Counted from the stretch's first letter, positions 1 to 12,655 are shown. The stretch is DNA of 64,000 nt from Tillandsia leiboldiana (GCA_029204045.2 CM055073.1:29622599-29686598); one strand, 5' to 3'. A program made the numbers and translations. The notes: generated from the letters alone by a model not told the origin.

Positions 1-2560
1 ACAGGCTCTAGGCATAGCCTCTCGTTGTTCTCGTCCACAAGAAAGGCAGACCTTAGAACCCAGACCACTCGAATCATCTCGGTGGTTAATTTATAGGAAA
101 AACTGTGACATTTCTTACTGAAGCCATCTGATCTGTAAGAAATCCATATTTAATGATTTTTAGTTCTGCTTAGGAAAACAGTTGAAACCAAGTTTTATAT
201 CTAAGCCTCGAAGGGCTAATGCCTTCGTCCAATCAAACAGGAACAGACTCAGGCGACCCTACGATGCTTGGAAGAAAATATTTGGTTGACAAAAATCATA
301 TGTGTGTCCAAAAAGGTTCTGGGTTTAAGGTCCTGCTAACACTGATCTACCGCTGCCACTAGCACAGCGGCGACAGATAAAACAAGAAAAATAAAACATC
401 TCGGGACCGCCGTCTACCCCAAACGGCTCCCGCTACAGATGAACAACCAACTACATCTACCAGACGCCACTCTGCTCCCAAGCACGAGTGTAACATGCAT
501 CCCACACTAAAAGATAACTCCTGACCACTCGGCCCACTACCCGGCGAGGAAGAACACTATGTCCAGGAAAGTAGAAGTGTGGATGTCTAAAGCAGAAATA
601 ACCCTAGCCCAAGTGAGGGTTTTCTACTAGTCTGGTTACACATGCAACATATGACGGGGTGCTAGGTCAAGTTCCAAGATAACCATAATCAACAGCTTGT
701 AGGGAAGAAAATAAACACATGATCATCTAACAGCATTAGGAACATCAATTCCTATAATCTAGCATGCTTATAAGAACACATCTATAACATGCAAGTCCCT
801 ACACAGATAGAATTAATGCACAGTCCATAGGTCATGAAGACAAGGCCACCCACCTGAAAATGCTAACTGTCCGGTTCCACAGCTGAAAACACCAGAAGCA
901 ACAACCTCCACTAATCCTCAACACCAACGGTTCACAAACATCCGCAAATACTCCTGGGTACAACAAAGGTCCAAGGTTACACTTTATTCCACAAAATAAC
1001 CCAGTACAAAAATCTGCAGAAGACAGTCCTGAAGATCTGAAATTTCCCTGCAGAAAGTGCCCTGAAAAATTCCGATAAAAATATCACCGCGAGCGTCTCG
1101 TCGAGACCTTCGAAACGGGTACCTGCACGCCCAATCCGAGCCCCGTAGGCCAAGTTACAAATTCCACAGTACAGGTGCGCAAACACTCACAACCACACAA
1201 CTGTAAACTCAAACACAGATAAAAGGGGAATAGTATACCTTCGGGCAAGCCTCAGAAAAATCCCGAAAAAATACAATGATAATCCTTGCGACGAGTAGAT
1301 CCAAAAGTGTATAGGCTCGTCTCAATCCGACACTCGGGTGCGGAGATAAAATTCCGGCAAGGGGCCGCTGTCCAAAACTCCACCAGAAAACAGCGGCTTA
1401 GAAATGCCTCGAAAACCGTGTCATAAACTCTGAATCCAGCAAGATGATCAACACGAAAGTCGAAGACGTACCTCTCGTGATTCCAACGCCGCAGAAATCG
1501 TCCAAAAATACTGACGAGTAGCTCTGTAGACCTCTCAGATCAAACTGTGACGATAACGGGCCTCCGATGAAAAATCGCCACACTGCGCTCCGATGCCGAA
1601 GTCGTCGACGCCGCGGCTTCCAAAAAATCCGGGCCTCTGCCAGAAGATGCGCAAGATGAAGATCTCCAACTTTGCTAAAGGGGGCCATGGGCAGGGGAGC
1701 TCGGAAAGGGGGCAAAACTCCCCACAAGACAGCTATTTATAGGCCCAGCCCGAAAATCCGAATTTTGGACTTTTGGCCCAAGTTTCGGGCGCTTGGCACT
1801 TCCGGGCTGCTACAGTAACGGGCCGGCCCGTTACTGTTCACGCCCGAAAGCCCCTAGGCCCGCCACGCGTCCACCGACACTCCCCGCGCCCGGCGTACGC
1901 GCCGCCCGCGAATCGCGGAGCGACGTGTGGCCGACACGCGGGCGTGGGGTGGCTGCGCCCGGCCAATCGCGGGGCGCCACGTGGCGCCCCCACGTTGCTT
2001 CCCAACCGCCCCGCCGTACGCCCCTGCTCCAGCCGCAGCGTGGACCCCGCGCGCACCAGGACCCCCACCACGCTCGGCCACGTGTCCGCACCCGGTCCAC
2101 CACGTGCACCCGCGCCTCTTCCGTGGACCGCGCCCGCTGCGCCGGCCCACCTGAAGGCGCCACGCGTCCTCCGCCCGGTGCACGCCTCCGCGTGGACCGC
2201 GCGCCTCCGCCGCCGCCAGCCCCGCGCTCCGCCGCCCGCCGCCGCCGCCGGCGCCCCTCCGGCGGCCGGAACAGTACCAAATCACCTCGAAATCCGTGCC
2301 GGGTCATCCGGGCTCCGAAAAATACAAGTAAATAGTCCATCTTGACCGTTTTCGCGCGCTGAATCCAAATCCGATGTCCGATTTGCCAAATTCCACTTCT
2401 AAAATTTCTCAAAAATTCCCGGGAAAGCAAACTTGATCCATTTTTCATGCCGAGTCCAAATCTTGGGTCCAATGCGCGCAAACACCTCTAACACCCAACA
2501 CGGGTCTCCAGAAGCCGCAGATCCAACAGTAATCCAAACGTGGGAATTTCGGTCCTCACA
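1..2560 (-). mobile_element. Partial LTR of Gypsy-derived family A
   Basis: This is the 5'-terminal part (in minus-strand orientation) of a family A LTR, cut by the window edge. It ends at the LTR boundary sequence tcctcaca and is followed by cccgg, the same junction found at 15308/15309. It is collinear with 12730-15308. On the minus strand it carries a TATA box (ctataaatag, 1733-1742) and a very GC-rich stretch at about 1850-2280. Long open frames on both strands in that stretch reflect the lack of AT-rich stop codons and overlap in several frames, so I do not call them genes. The repeated junction suggests this is a second representation of the downstream locus. Confidence 0.85.
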
Positions 2561-3352
2561 CCCGGACCTAAAGAGTCCCCCAACAAGATTCTCAGTAAAC
2601 TAAACCGTGCCCCCGCGAAAAGTAGACCCGCCTCTGTCCGGAAAAAAGACGGATACACGAAAACCCAACAGAAACGCTGCCCAAGAACAACCGGTGCAAA
2701 ACAACGCTCGCGCGGCGCGGTTCATGCGCCGCCCCGCGCGGGCACCTTCCCCCGCGGTGCATGCGTCGCGGCGCGGCAACAGCCCCGGGCGGGTGCCTCC
2801 CCTTCGCGGGCGCGAGGCGGCGCCAGCAGCAGCCCCACGCGGGCACCAGCCCCGCGCGGTTGTGCAAGCAGCGCGGCAGCAGCAGCTACCGCCCCGCAGG
2901 CACGCAAGCGGCGCGGCTGCACCCCTCGCAGGCAGCTGCCGTCGCGTGGGCGCGCGCGCAGCGCCAGAGTCAGACCCGCGCGGCCACCAACCCCGCGCTG
3001 TGCGCAAACAACTCACGACAGCAGCGGCTGCCCCGCGCGTGCACCATCCCCCAGGCGGCGCGTGCGGCGCTTGCAGCCGCGCGCAGGGGTCCCTGTCCCC
3101 GAGCGCTGCAAGCGGCGCGGCGCACAACTGTTGCTCTACGCGCAGCCGATGCGCGGCCCCTTCAGGCGGGGCGGCGTGGTTTCCGCAGCCCTATCCGTGG
3201 CGGCGGCATCGATGTAGCGGCAGCGGCTGCGCTAGGGCATCCCAACCCAAGCGTCGCCGCGACAACCAACCAAACGGAAAAACCCTACGGGCAAGAATAC
3301 GCATAAAAAACCACAAAATGCGAAGAGCAATGCCGCTTACCTTGCTCCAACG
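2561..3352 (-). repeat. LTR B' segment with GC-rich array
   Basis: The segment is collinear with 15309-16100 and related to the LTRs of element B (compare 40290-40920). Between about 2700 and 3140 it is a degenerate array built on gccccgcgcgggcacc-like words. It stops abruptly at the N gap after ccaacg, while the copy at 16 kb continues. The open frames here are by-products of the GC-rich composition. Confidence 0.75.
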
Positions 3353-3452
3353 NNNNNNNNNNNNNNNNNNNNNNNNNNNNNNNNNNNNNNNNNNNNNNNN
3401 NNNNNNNNNNNNNNNNNNNNNNNNNNNNNNNNNNNNNNNNNNNNNNNNNNNN
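3353..3452. other. Assembly gap, exactly 100 N
   Basis: One hundred consecutive Ns, the conventional size for a gap of unknown length. The flanks do not join as they do in the related copy at 16.1 kb. Any open frame crossing this position is an artefact. Confidence 0.99.
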
Positions 3453-4167
3453 GTCGCAGTTTCGACGCTCGGGGCATGACATAAATCCTTCTAATCGCAA
3501 CCTCACCGCCGTCCCAGATCCCACCCCTATCGAACCTGTCACAGTGTTGGGGAAAGTCAGTGGACACGAAAAACTACAGGTGTACCATACATAACAAAGT
3601 GATGCTAACAGATACAGATAATAACAAAACCGTAAAAACCAAGCAGCCAATCCCCATCCGCATGCAAAACTATTCCCCCTCGGCAAAAACCAAACTCCCG
3701 GCACCTGCTATGTCTCCGGGGACCTCAGGCAAAAGAAGTCCGCAACCCGCTCTCAACCTGGTGACTTTAAAACCAACCACCCCCCTACACAATTGTCACC
3801 CGTAATAACCGCAAGGGGCCCCTACTAACGTCACCTCGTAGGCTCACGGTCCGAGACCAAATTTCCGGAAAAGTACCCCGACACCGTGGCCAAAACACTG
3901 GTGTGCGGCAAGCCCATGAGCATAATAATAATAATAAACCGATTGTCACGAACACCTGCGACACTCAGTTTGCTCCGAATAACAAACCTACTATACGTGC
4001 ATAAAATGGGTTAGTCTCACTCATATAATGTAACTGTAACAATAACCTCGTTACAGGAAAACGGAAAACTCGGATGCCCAACCGACACCTCCATTTCGTA
4101 GGAAAGAAAACACCACCTTACAAGCGTCGACCGAAACGACCTGGAATCGTCCCACCTTTCGACTATT
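3453..4167 (-). repeat. LTR B' fragment, with a short tail of LTR A at its left edge
   Basis: The first 29 bases after the gap match the terminal end of a family A LTR in plus orientation (gtcgcagtttcgacg, ending atgaca). From about 3482 the sequence follows the middle of a B-type LTR (compare 39645-40250), with shared phrases around cctcaccgccgtccc and cacagtgttgggg. It ends at 4167, just before the target-site duplication of the inserted A element. There is no gene. Confidence 0.65.
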
Positions 4168-4172
4168 CCCGG

Positions 4173-7100
4173 TGTTCACGCCCCGGGGTCGAAACTGCGA
4201 CCCCGGCTCGCCAACAGATCCGCCACCTATGCCAAACCCGCATAGGCGAAGCGTCCCACCTGCAAGAAAATGTACAGCTAACAGATACAGAGCTAAAAAT
4301 AAAACTCTGCTGTATAACTAAATCGATCACTGTACAACTGGAATAAAACAAAATTTCCGCCTCCCAAAATGCATAATCATGACAACAACCTCAAATACAA
4401 AGAAACGAAACTCAACAGGGAGTATCTCCAATAAATACAACAGTGTATAAAGCTCTCATACATAACATCCTCACACAATAGTCTCTCACGGAGAACTGAA
4501 TAAACTAATCTACTAATCTCTCCTCTGAAGGGGTACCGCTAACACTCCAACGACTGGTAGGAACAGCTCGCGACTCCCTCGCCTCGGTCATAAGGTCAGC
4601 AACAGAACAACAGTACCGGAGAGAAGTTCCGTGGAAAAGCACACGACGGTGTTGAGAACTACGTCCAATTATTTCTCATTGGTGCCGCCCAACAAGCCCG
4701 ACGTCTGCCCACTACGTCCACTAGAGGCATAAAGTAACAAAAGCAGTGCTGTAAGGAAAGCTGGGAAAAGTAACTCTACAGCTACTATGCCTCTATCTCG
4801 ATGCTCAAGATGTGGACAGAAGAACATGATGCCACAACTAACTCTCATCTCTGATCACTTCAATCGAACTGACTGCTCCTCGGTCCAGTCAAGCCTGCGC
4901 CAACCTACTGCCGTTTACGTCCCGGAGGAGCGGACTTACGTAGGACGTCCATGACGTGCCAACCCCGCACAGCCAGAGTGACAAATGCACGACAAGTTCG
5001 CGATATAAAGCCAATCTCACGCCGGGTATAACAACCCGGTCTCGCCTACTCCGGGTGGCACTCGAGGGGAGCGCCCGCTCGAGTAAAAAGTAACCCATCT
5101 CAAGTATCTCTGTAAAGTATCTCTTCAAGCTCAAATGTGGCTCATGCAGGCTATGATCCACGATCAAACAGATCGTAACTCCAGCTCAAAGCACAACTCA
5201 GTCGGAAAAAGAACCTCGACTCGAACAGGAATAGCCCAAAACACTCTCACAGCTATGTCGGAGAACCCTCAACGACTCATCTGATAAATCAACGACCATG
5301 GCTGAGTCGGGAAACCTCAACATGACTCGATCTGCCAGAACCGCGATCCTCAAAGCTAAGTGGAGAACCACCTCCACCACTAAATCAGAAAAACAACCTC
5401 TAGATCACACTCTACCAACTCATGGCACCAAGTCGCATCCACTGCGAGAAACTGTCTCAACAGGCCAAACAGCCAAAACGTCGCATCTACTGCGAACAAC
5501 TGCCTCAACAGGCCAACATCGCATCCACTGCGAACAGCTGACTCAACAGGCCAAACAGGCCAAACGTCGCATCCACTGCGAACAACTGGCCTCAATAGGC
5601 CAACATCGCATCCACTGCGAAGCTGACTCAACAGGCCACACAATCTCAACCACTGACCCAATGAAGGGTCCGGACACACTGAAGACTAGAACCTACAACC
5701 CAATCAACAGAACAGCTCTAGGCATAGCCTCTCGTTGTTCTCGTCCCAAGAAAGGCAGACCTTAGAACCCAGACCACTCGAATCATCTCGGTGGTTAATT
5801 TATAGGAAAACTGTGACATTTCTTACTGAAGCCATCTGATCTGTAAGAAATCCATATTTAATGATTTTTAGTTCTGCTTAGGAAAACAGTTGAAACCAAG
5901 TTTTATATCTAAGCCTCGAAGGGCTAATGCCTTCGTCCAATCAAACAGGAACAACTCAGGCGACCCTACGATGCTTGGAAGAAAATATTTGGTTGACAAA
6001 AATCATATGTGTGTCCAAAAGGTTCTGGTTTTAAGGTCCTGCTAACACTGATCTACCGCTGCCACTAGCACAGCGGCGACAGATAAAACAAGAAAATAAA
6101 ACATCTCGGGACCGCCGTCTACCCAAACGGCTCCCCCGCTACAATGAACAACCAATACATCTACCAGAGACGCCACTCTGCTCCCAAGCACGAGTGTAAC
6201 ATGCATCCACACTAAAAGATAACTCCTGACCACTCGGCCCACTACCCGGGCGAGGAAGACACTATGTCCAGGAAAGTAGAAGTGTGGATTCTAAAGCAGA
6301 AATAACCCTAGCCCAAGTGAGGGTTTTCTACTAGTCTGGTTACACATGCAACATATGACGGGGTGCTAGGTCAAGTTCCAAGATAACCATAATCAACAGC
6401 TTGTAGGGAAGAAAATAAACCATGATCATCTAACAGCATTAGGAACATCAATTCCTATAATCTAGCATGCTATATAGAACACATCTATAACATGCAAGTC
6501 CCTACACAGATAGAATTAATGCACAGTCCATAGGTCATGAAGACAAGGCCACCCACCTGAAAATGCTAACTGTCCGGAGTTCCACAGCTGAAAACACCAG
6601 AAGCAACAACCTCCACTAATCCTCAACACCACGGGTTCACAAAACATCCGCAAATACTCCTGGGTACAACAAAAGGTCCAAGGTTACACTTTATTCCACA
6701 AAATAACCAGTACAAAAAATCTGCAGAAGACAGTCCTGAAGATCTGAAATTTCCACCTGTAGAAAGTGCCCTGAAAATTCCGATAAAAATATCACCGCGC
6801 GCGTCTCGTCGAGACCTTCGAAACGGGTACCTGCACGCCCAAATCCGAGCCCCGTAGGCCAAGTTACAATTCCACAGTACAGGTGCGCAAACACTCACAA
6901 CCACACAACTGTAAACTCAAACACAGATAAAAGGGGAATAGTATACCTTCGGGCAAGCCTCAGAAAATCCCGGAAAAATACAATGATAATCCTTGCGACG
7001 AGTAGGATCCAAAAAGTGTATAGGCTAGTCTCAAATCCGACACTCGGGTGCGGAGATAAAATTCCTGGCAAGGGGCCGCTGTCCAAAACTCCACCAGAAA

Positions 7101-8288
7101 ACAGCGGCTTAGAAATGCCTCGAGAACCGTGTCATAAACTCTGAATCCAGCAAGATGATCAACACAAAAGTCGAAGACGTACCTCTCGTGATTCCAACGC
7201 CGTAGAAATCGTCCAAAAATACTGACGGAGTAGCTCTGTAGACCTCTCAGATCAAACTGTGACGATAACGGGCCTCCGATGAAAAATCGCCACACTGCGC
7301 TCCGATGCCGAAGTCGTCGACGCCGCGGCTTCCAAAAAATCCGGGCCTCTGCCAGAAGATGCGCAAGATGAAGATCTCCAACTTTGCTAAAGGGGCCATG
7401 GGCAGGGGAGCTCGGGAAAGGGGGCAAAAACTCCCCCACAAAGACAGCTATTTATGGCCCAGCCCGAAAATTCCGAATTTTGGACTTTTGGCCCAAAGTT
7501 TCGGGCGCTTGGCACTTCCGTGCTGCTACAGTAACGGGCGGCCCGGTTACTGTTCACTGCCCGAAAGCCCCCAAGGCCGCCACGCGTCCACCGACCTCCC
7601 CACGCCCGGCGTACGCGCGCCCGCGAATCGCGGAGCGACGTGTGGCCGACACGCGGGCGTGGGGTGGCTGCGCCCGGCCAATCGCGGGGCGCCACGTGGC
7701 GCCCCCACGTTGCTTCCCAACCGCCCCGCCGTACGGCCACCTGCTCCAGCCGCAGCGTGGACCGCTGCCGCACCAGGACCCGCCAACCACGCTCGGCCAC
7801 GTGTCCGCACCCGGTCCACCGTGCACCCGCGCCTCTTCCGTTGGACCGCGGCCTGCTGCGCCGGCCAACCTGAAGGCGCCCACGCGTCCTCCGCCCGGGT
7901 TGCACGCCTCCGCGGTGGATCCGCGCGCCTCCGCCGCCGCCAGCCGCCGCGCTCCGCCTGCCCGCCGCCGCCGCCGGCGCCCCTCCGGCGGCCGGAACAG
8001 TACCAAATCACCTCGAAATCCGTGCCGGGTCATCCGGGCTCCGAAAAATACAAGTAAATAGTCCATCTTGACCGTTTTCGCGCGCTGAATCCAATCCGAT
8101 GTCCGATTTGCCAAATTCCACTTCTAAAATTTCTCAAAAATTCCCGGGAAAGCAAACTTGATCATTTTTCATGCCGAGTCCAAATCTTAGGGTCCAATAT
8201 GCGCGCAAACACCTCTAACACCCAACACGGGTCTCCAGAAGCCGCAGATCCAACAGTACTCCAAACGTGAGAATTCCGGGTCCTCACA
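4173..8288 (-). repeat. LTR A, element 1 (3' LTR in minus-strand sense)
   Basis: 4116 bases, collinear with 11155-15308. The copy starts with tgttcacgcc instead of tgtcacgcc and has frequent one-base differences in its first 1-1.5 kb. The minus-strand TATA region is altered (ctatttatgg at about 7448). The LTR contains a minisatellite (5432-5637) and a GC-rich block (about 7550-8010). Confidence 0.88.
5432..5637. repeat. Minisatellite in LTR A, element 1
   Basis: About five imperfect units built on gcatccactgcgaacaactg and caacaggcc, with unit lengths near 38-47 bases. The same array occurs at 12445-12655 and, inverted, at 47532-47655 with different copy numbers. Confidence 0.85.
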
Positions 8289-8301
8289 TCCTCCCCCACT
8301 A
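8289..8301 (-). promoter_or_regulatory. Polypurine tract, element A1
   Basis: On the minus strand this reads agtgggggagga immediately before the LTR start tgtgagg. A purine-rich tract abutting the 3' LTR is the plus-strand priming site of LTR retroelements. The same sequence occurs at 33112-33124. Confidence 0.7.
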
Positions 8302-11133
8302 AAAGAAAGTTTCGTCCTCGAAACAAACACGGCTCAAAAGGGAGTTCAAAGCTAAGGGTAAGCATCCAACACACAGTCTCCAACTCCCCAGTCGCTACTC
8401 ACTCCCCGTGATTACTCCTCAACAAAATAATAATCAGTACGGGCATGGCCCGGTTGCGTAATTCTCTCATCTCACGAGCCAGAATTCGCAACGGGCGTCC
8501 CTCAATACCACAAGTACTCGCAGATCTCAAAGAAAACGAGTCCATCACGGGCGAGGAATCCACAAGCCTAACACTCCTGAGCTGAGACGTGGAAGGACCA
8601 TCACGAACGCCAACAAAAGGCTAGGGGAAAAGGGAGAACAAACCAATGTAGCACGCACCAACACCGCTCCCTGGTGCCAAGCTCAACCAGGCGATCCGAG
8701 ACACCCATACGGTCATTCCAAGGAAAAGAAGCCCTAATCGGCTAGGTCCTCGCTCAGTCACTCTCGAATCCTGACCATCCGCAGGGGCTGCTTCACCGCA
8801 GTCTACCGTCAAAAGGGACCCTCAGGGACACAACCTCGAGCCCTGTTCCGCAAACGGTCCCACCCAGCGCCAACTGTGGACCATTAAACTCAACCCCGAA
8901 AAGCTATCCGGCTCCAGGTATCCGCCACCACAGTGGCCCTGTCGGGGTGGTACTGAATGCTCAAGAATAACCCAATGGTAACTCCACAGCCACTATGGGA
9001 GGCACCACTAACACAAAGGTCCATCTCCCATCTCTGGCAAAGCTGCAATCGGCGCTAGTACCAGTCTCATCATCCATTCGCCATGCTCTCCTGGCACTGC
9101 GAAATCCAAAAAGCTCCTCACCTCAACAATAAATGTTGATCTCAGCCAAACTCAAATAGCATCCACATTGGCCGGAAATCCACCGCCGCTCCTATGGCTA
9201 ACACAATGTGACCCAAGAAGGTAAGCTTCTGAAGCTAAAACTTGTATCTCAATAACCTGGCATACAGCTTCATCCACACAGCATAGTAACACATCCACCA
9301 GTGCTCCTCATGCTCCAAGTCGCTCTGGGAGTAGATCATAATATCCCTGGAGGATCTTGTTACCAATACAATCAAGTACAGCTGGAGCACAATTCCTCAA
9401 ACCAAAAGAGTGGCAGGGCGTTAATCAATCCAATTGGCCTCACTAAGAGCTCAAGAAGCCCTACTGTGTCCTGAACGCCATCAAGGCAAGGTCCTCGGCT
9501 GTCTGATTCCAAGTAGGTACCCGCACCAAACAATAACTGCCGGAGTATGACTCCATCAAAAGGTCCAGAATAATACTCGGACCTGTCTACACACGAACCA
9601 TAAAAGGGCCCTCACAGTCGTGTATCAACGATGTGCATCACCACCGTATATCAACGGCGTGGCACTAGGTCAAACAGACCCTTCGATCCATCAGATCCTG
9701 CAACTGCGCCATCAGCTCTCACAGCTCTACTGGCAATATCCAATGAGGTGCTGTCGAGGGTGGCGCGGTTCCCCGAACCACGCCAAACTTAATCTCTATC
9801 TCCCGGACCGGCGGCATTAACACAGCTCAGGTGAAATCACACCCGGAATCTCGTGGCAACAGAGATATCTTTGGATCCCGGTGCCGCCGTAAGCACCTCT
9901 CACACTGTCGCTATAACCAGTGTGCTCTAACGACCTCAACAACCAAATCTTCCTCTCGTCTGCCTCGCAGAAGGTCAAAGTCCTCCGCAGATAACAAATC
10001 CACGCTACCGCTGCGCCACTCCGATATAGAGGTTGATGCTGCCATCGGGGTCCACCCGATCTCTGACATCACGGGAACCCGTTATCCAGGAAAAATAAAA
10101 TCAGAAATATCTCTGCCGGCCGATCTGTCCTCCATCACCGGCGCCAAGCGCCAATATCCAGAACTCGCCTCTGGCGGCAGATCCCTATCCCAAGGAACTG
10201 CAGCGCCACGCTCCATACACAATGCCTACCCATCGAAGCGTCAATAATCCAAAACGGAGGGACCAACTACACTGAAAGGTATCCTGGCGCAAACCATTCC
10301 CCGTCAAACATATCCTATGCGCCTCATCCCTCGAAACCTGGAGCGTGCAGTTCAACAATTGCATAAACTCCCTAGCACAGGGAGGCTCTCCGAGAGTCTC
10401 TCCATCACCACCAACCCCAATTCTGCCTACAAAGGCTCCAACTCAAACCTATGAATCGGGATGGTTCAGACTGCCGGGACTGGCTCCATCGATCAATGAT
10501 GTCCCTAAGCTCAGCTACTATCCACTATCCACCCTGCCTCGGTGCCTCGGCACTGCTCGTCGGCACGGAGGGGGCTGCTCGCTCCATCGGCGCCACTGGT
10601 ACAACTGAAGATACCACTGCATAGGAAGAGAGTACTGGAGGACACTCAAGCGGTACTGCCACTGGCTATGCTCTCTGCTCCAACAAGCGCATCAAACGTT
10701 CCATGGCTTCTTCCTAACATCAGACAGCCTCCGATATCTGTGCCATCTGGATCCAGAACTTCTGGGTCTCGCTCTGCTCTGATAGCTTTGTCTCCGCTGC
10801 TCGGGTTACTCATCAGATGCGGGATGTGCCCTCTTCGCTACACGACGTCTCAGGGGCATCGTAGACCACTGCACAATAACAAACATCAGGACACAACAAC
10901 CATACGACCCAATCCAGCGAAAGTCTAAGACATGTTATCAATTCCACAGCATTATGTTGTCTGCAGCCAACATAATCGCTTAGGAGCATAAACATGCCAA
11001 TCACTCATCCCGTCTCTTGGGAGAGGTACAAAACTCGATCAGGACTCTCGCTAAAAGTCACGACTCTCACGTAGTCATCCTAATGTCCAACCACAAGCCT
11101 AGGGTTTCTAAGTCCTCAATGACCTACAACCTA

Positions 11134-11146
11134 GGCTCTGATACCA
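11134..11146 (-). promoter_or_regulatory. Primer-binding site (initiator tRNA-Met), element A1
   Basis: The minus strand reads TGGTATCAGAGCC, the standard complement of the 3' end of plant initiator tRNA-Met, eight bases inside the 5' LTR boundary at 11155. This fixes the orientation of the element as minus. Confidence 0.9.
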
Positions 11147-11652
11147 CTCTAATCTGTCACGCCCCGGGGTCGAAACTGCGACCCGGCTCGCCAACAGATC
11201 CGCCACCTATGCCAAACCCGCATAGGCGAAGCGTCCCACCTGCAAGAAAAGTGCTACAGCTAAACAGATATCAGAGCTAAAAATAAAAATCTGCTGTATA
11301 ACTAAATCGATCACTGTACAACTGGAAATAAAATAAAATGTCCGCCTCCCAAAAATGATAATCAGACAACAACCTCAAATACAAGAATCAGAACTCAACA
11401 GGGAGGTATTTCCAATAAATACAACAGTGTACAGGCTCTCAATACATAACAATCCTCACTACAATAGTCTCTCAAAGGAAGAACATGAAATAACTAATCT
11501 ACTGAATCTCTCCTCTGAAGGGGTACCGCTACACTCCAACGACGGGTAGGGAACTAGCTCGCGACTCCCTCGCCTCGGTCAGAAGGATCAGCAACAGGAA
11601 CAACAGGAACCGGAGAAGAAGTTCCTGTGGGAAAAGACACCACGACGGGTGT

Positions 11653-11677
11653 GAGAACTACGTCCCAAGTAGTTCTC
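11653..11677. other. Conserved hairpin near the LTR A end
   Basis: GAGAACTAC, a 7-base loop, then GTAGTTCTC: a perfect 9-bp inverted repeat. It also occurs at 32209-32233, 36478-36502, 48431-48455 and 50192-50217, where the loop differs but both arms are intact. Confidence 0.8.
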
Positions 11678-12444
11678 AGTGGGTGCCGCCAACAAGCCCG
11701 ACGGTCTGCCCACTAAGTCCACTAGAGGCATAAAGTAACAAAAGCAGTGCTGTAAGGAAAGCTGGGAAAAGTAAACTCTACAGCTACTATGCCTCTATCT
11801 AGATGCTCAAAGAGTGGGACAGAAAGAACATGATGCCACAACTAACTCTCATCTCTGATCACTCAATCTGAACTGACTGCCTCCTCGGGTCCAGTCAAGC
11901 CTGCGCCAACCTACTGCCGTTACGTCCCGGAGGAGCGGACTTACGTAGGACGTCCATGACTGCCAACACCAGCACAGCCAAAGGGACAAATGCAACGACA
12001 AGTCGCGATAGAAAAGCTCAATCTCACGCCGGTATAACAACCCGGTCTCGCCTACTCCGGAGTGGCACTCGAGGGGAGCGACCCGCTCGAGTAAAAAAGT
12101 AACCCATCTCAAGTATCTCTGTAAAGTATCTCTGTCAAGCTCAAATGTGGCTCATGCAGGCTATGATCCACGATCAAACAGATCGGTAACTCCAAGCTCA
12201 AAGCACAACTCAGTCGGAAAAAGAACCTCGACTCGAACAGGAATAGCCCAAAACACTCTCACAGCTATGTCGGAGAACCCTCAACGACTCAATCTGATAA
12301 ATGCACGACCATGGCTGAGTCGGGAAACCTCCACGACTCGATCTGCCAGAACCCCAAGATCCTCAAAGCTAAGTGGGAGAACCACCACCACCACTAAATC
12401 AGAAAAACAACCTCTAGATCACACTCTACCAACTCATGGCACCA

Positions 12445-12655
12445 AGTCGCATCCATTGCGAGAAACTGTCTCAACAGGCCAAACAGGCCAAACGTCGCAT
12501 CTACTGCGAACAACTGCCTCAACAGGCCAACATCGCATCCACTGCGAACAGCTGACTCAGCAGGCCAAACAGGCCAAACGTCGCATCCACTGCGAACAAC
12601 TGCCTCAATAGGCCAACATCGCATCCACTGCGAACAGCTGACTCAACAGGCCAAA
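12445..12655. repeat. Minisatellite in LTR A, element 1
   Basis: Five or so imperfect units containing cgcatccactgcgaaca and ctcaacaggcc. Unit length alternates because of an extra aaacaggcc insertion in some units. There is no CRISPR-like constant spacer pattern. Confidence 0.85.

Larger units (their letters stand above)
8289..11154 (-). pseudogene. Decayed gag-pol remnant of element A1
   Basis: The internal region of the first A element codes for no intact protein. On the minus strand there are recognisable Gypsy remnants. A gag-like start rich in arginine (M-P-L-R-R-R) begins at 10859 and stops after 17 codons. A stretch at about 9724-9815 resembles the linker into the reverse transcriptase, including a DLMD-like motif. 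A FLGHIV motif at 9202-9219 is typical of the segment after the RT palm. The catalytic DD motif and the RNase H and integrase domains are not legible. The same broken remnant is nearly identical at 33112-35978, so the breakage predates the spread of both copies. The open frames on the plus strand in this region are opposite-strand shadows. Confidence 0.65.

Noticed and set aside
1773..2481. Several overlapping 140-220 codon frames on both strands
   Set aside because: They lie in the GC-rich block of LTR A, recur in every LTR copy with shifting frames, are rich in Arg/Pro/Ala, and contain no domain.
2607..3479. 290-codon frame running across the gap
   Set aside because: It includes the 100 Ns, so most of its middle is unknown and its two ends need not be contiguous.
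5432..5637. Regular repeats resembling a CRISPR array
   Set aside because: The units are directly adjacent with no unique spacers, and this is plant nuclear DNA. It is a minisatellite.
9620..11280. Chain of plus-strand frames in element A1 (and 34454-36104 in A2)
   Set aside because: They are antisense to the gag-pol remnant and show no domain. Their conservation reflects only the near-identity of the two element copies.
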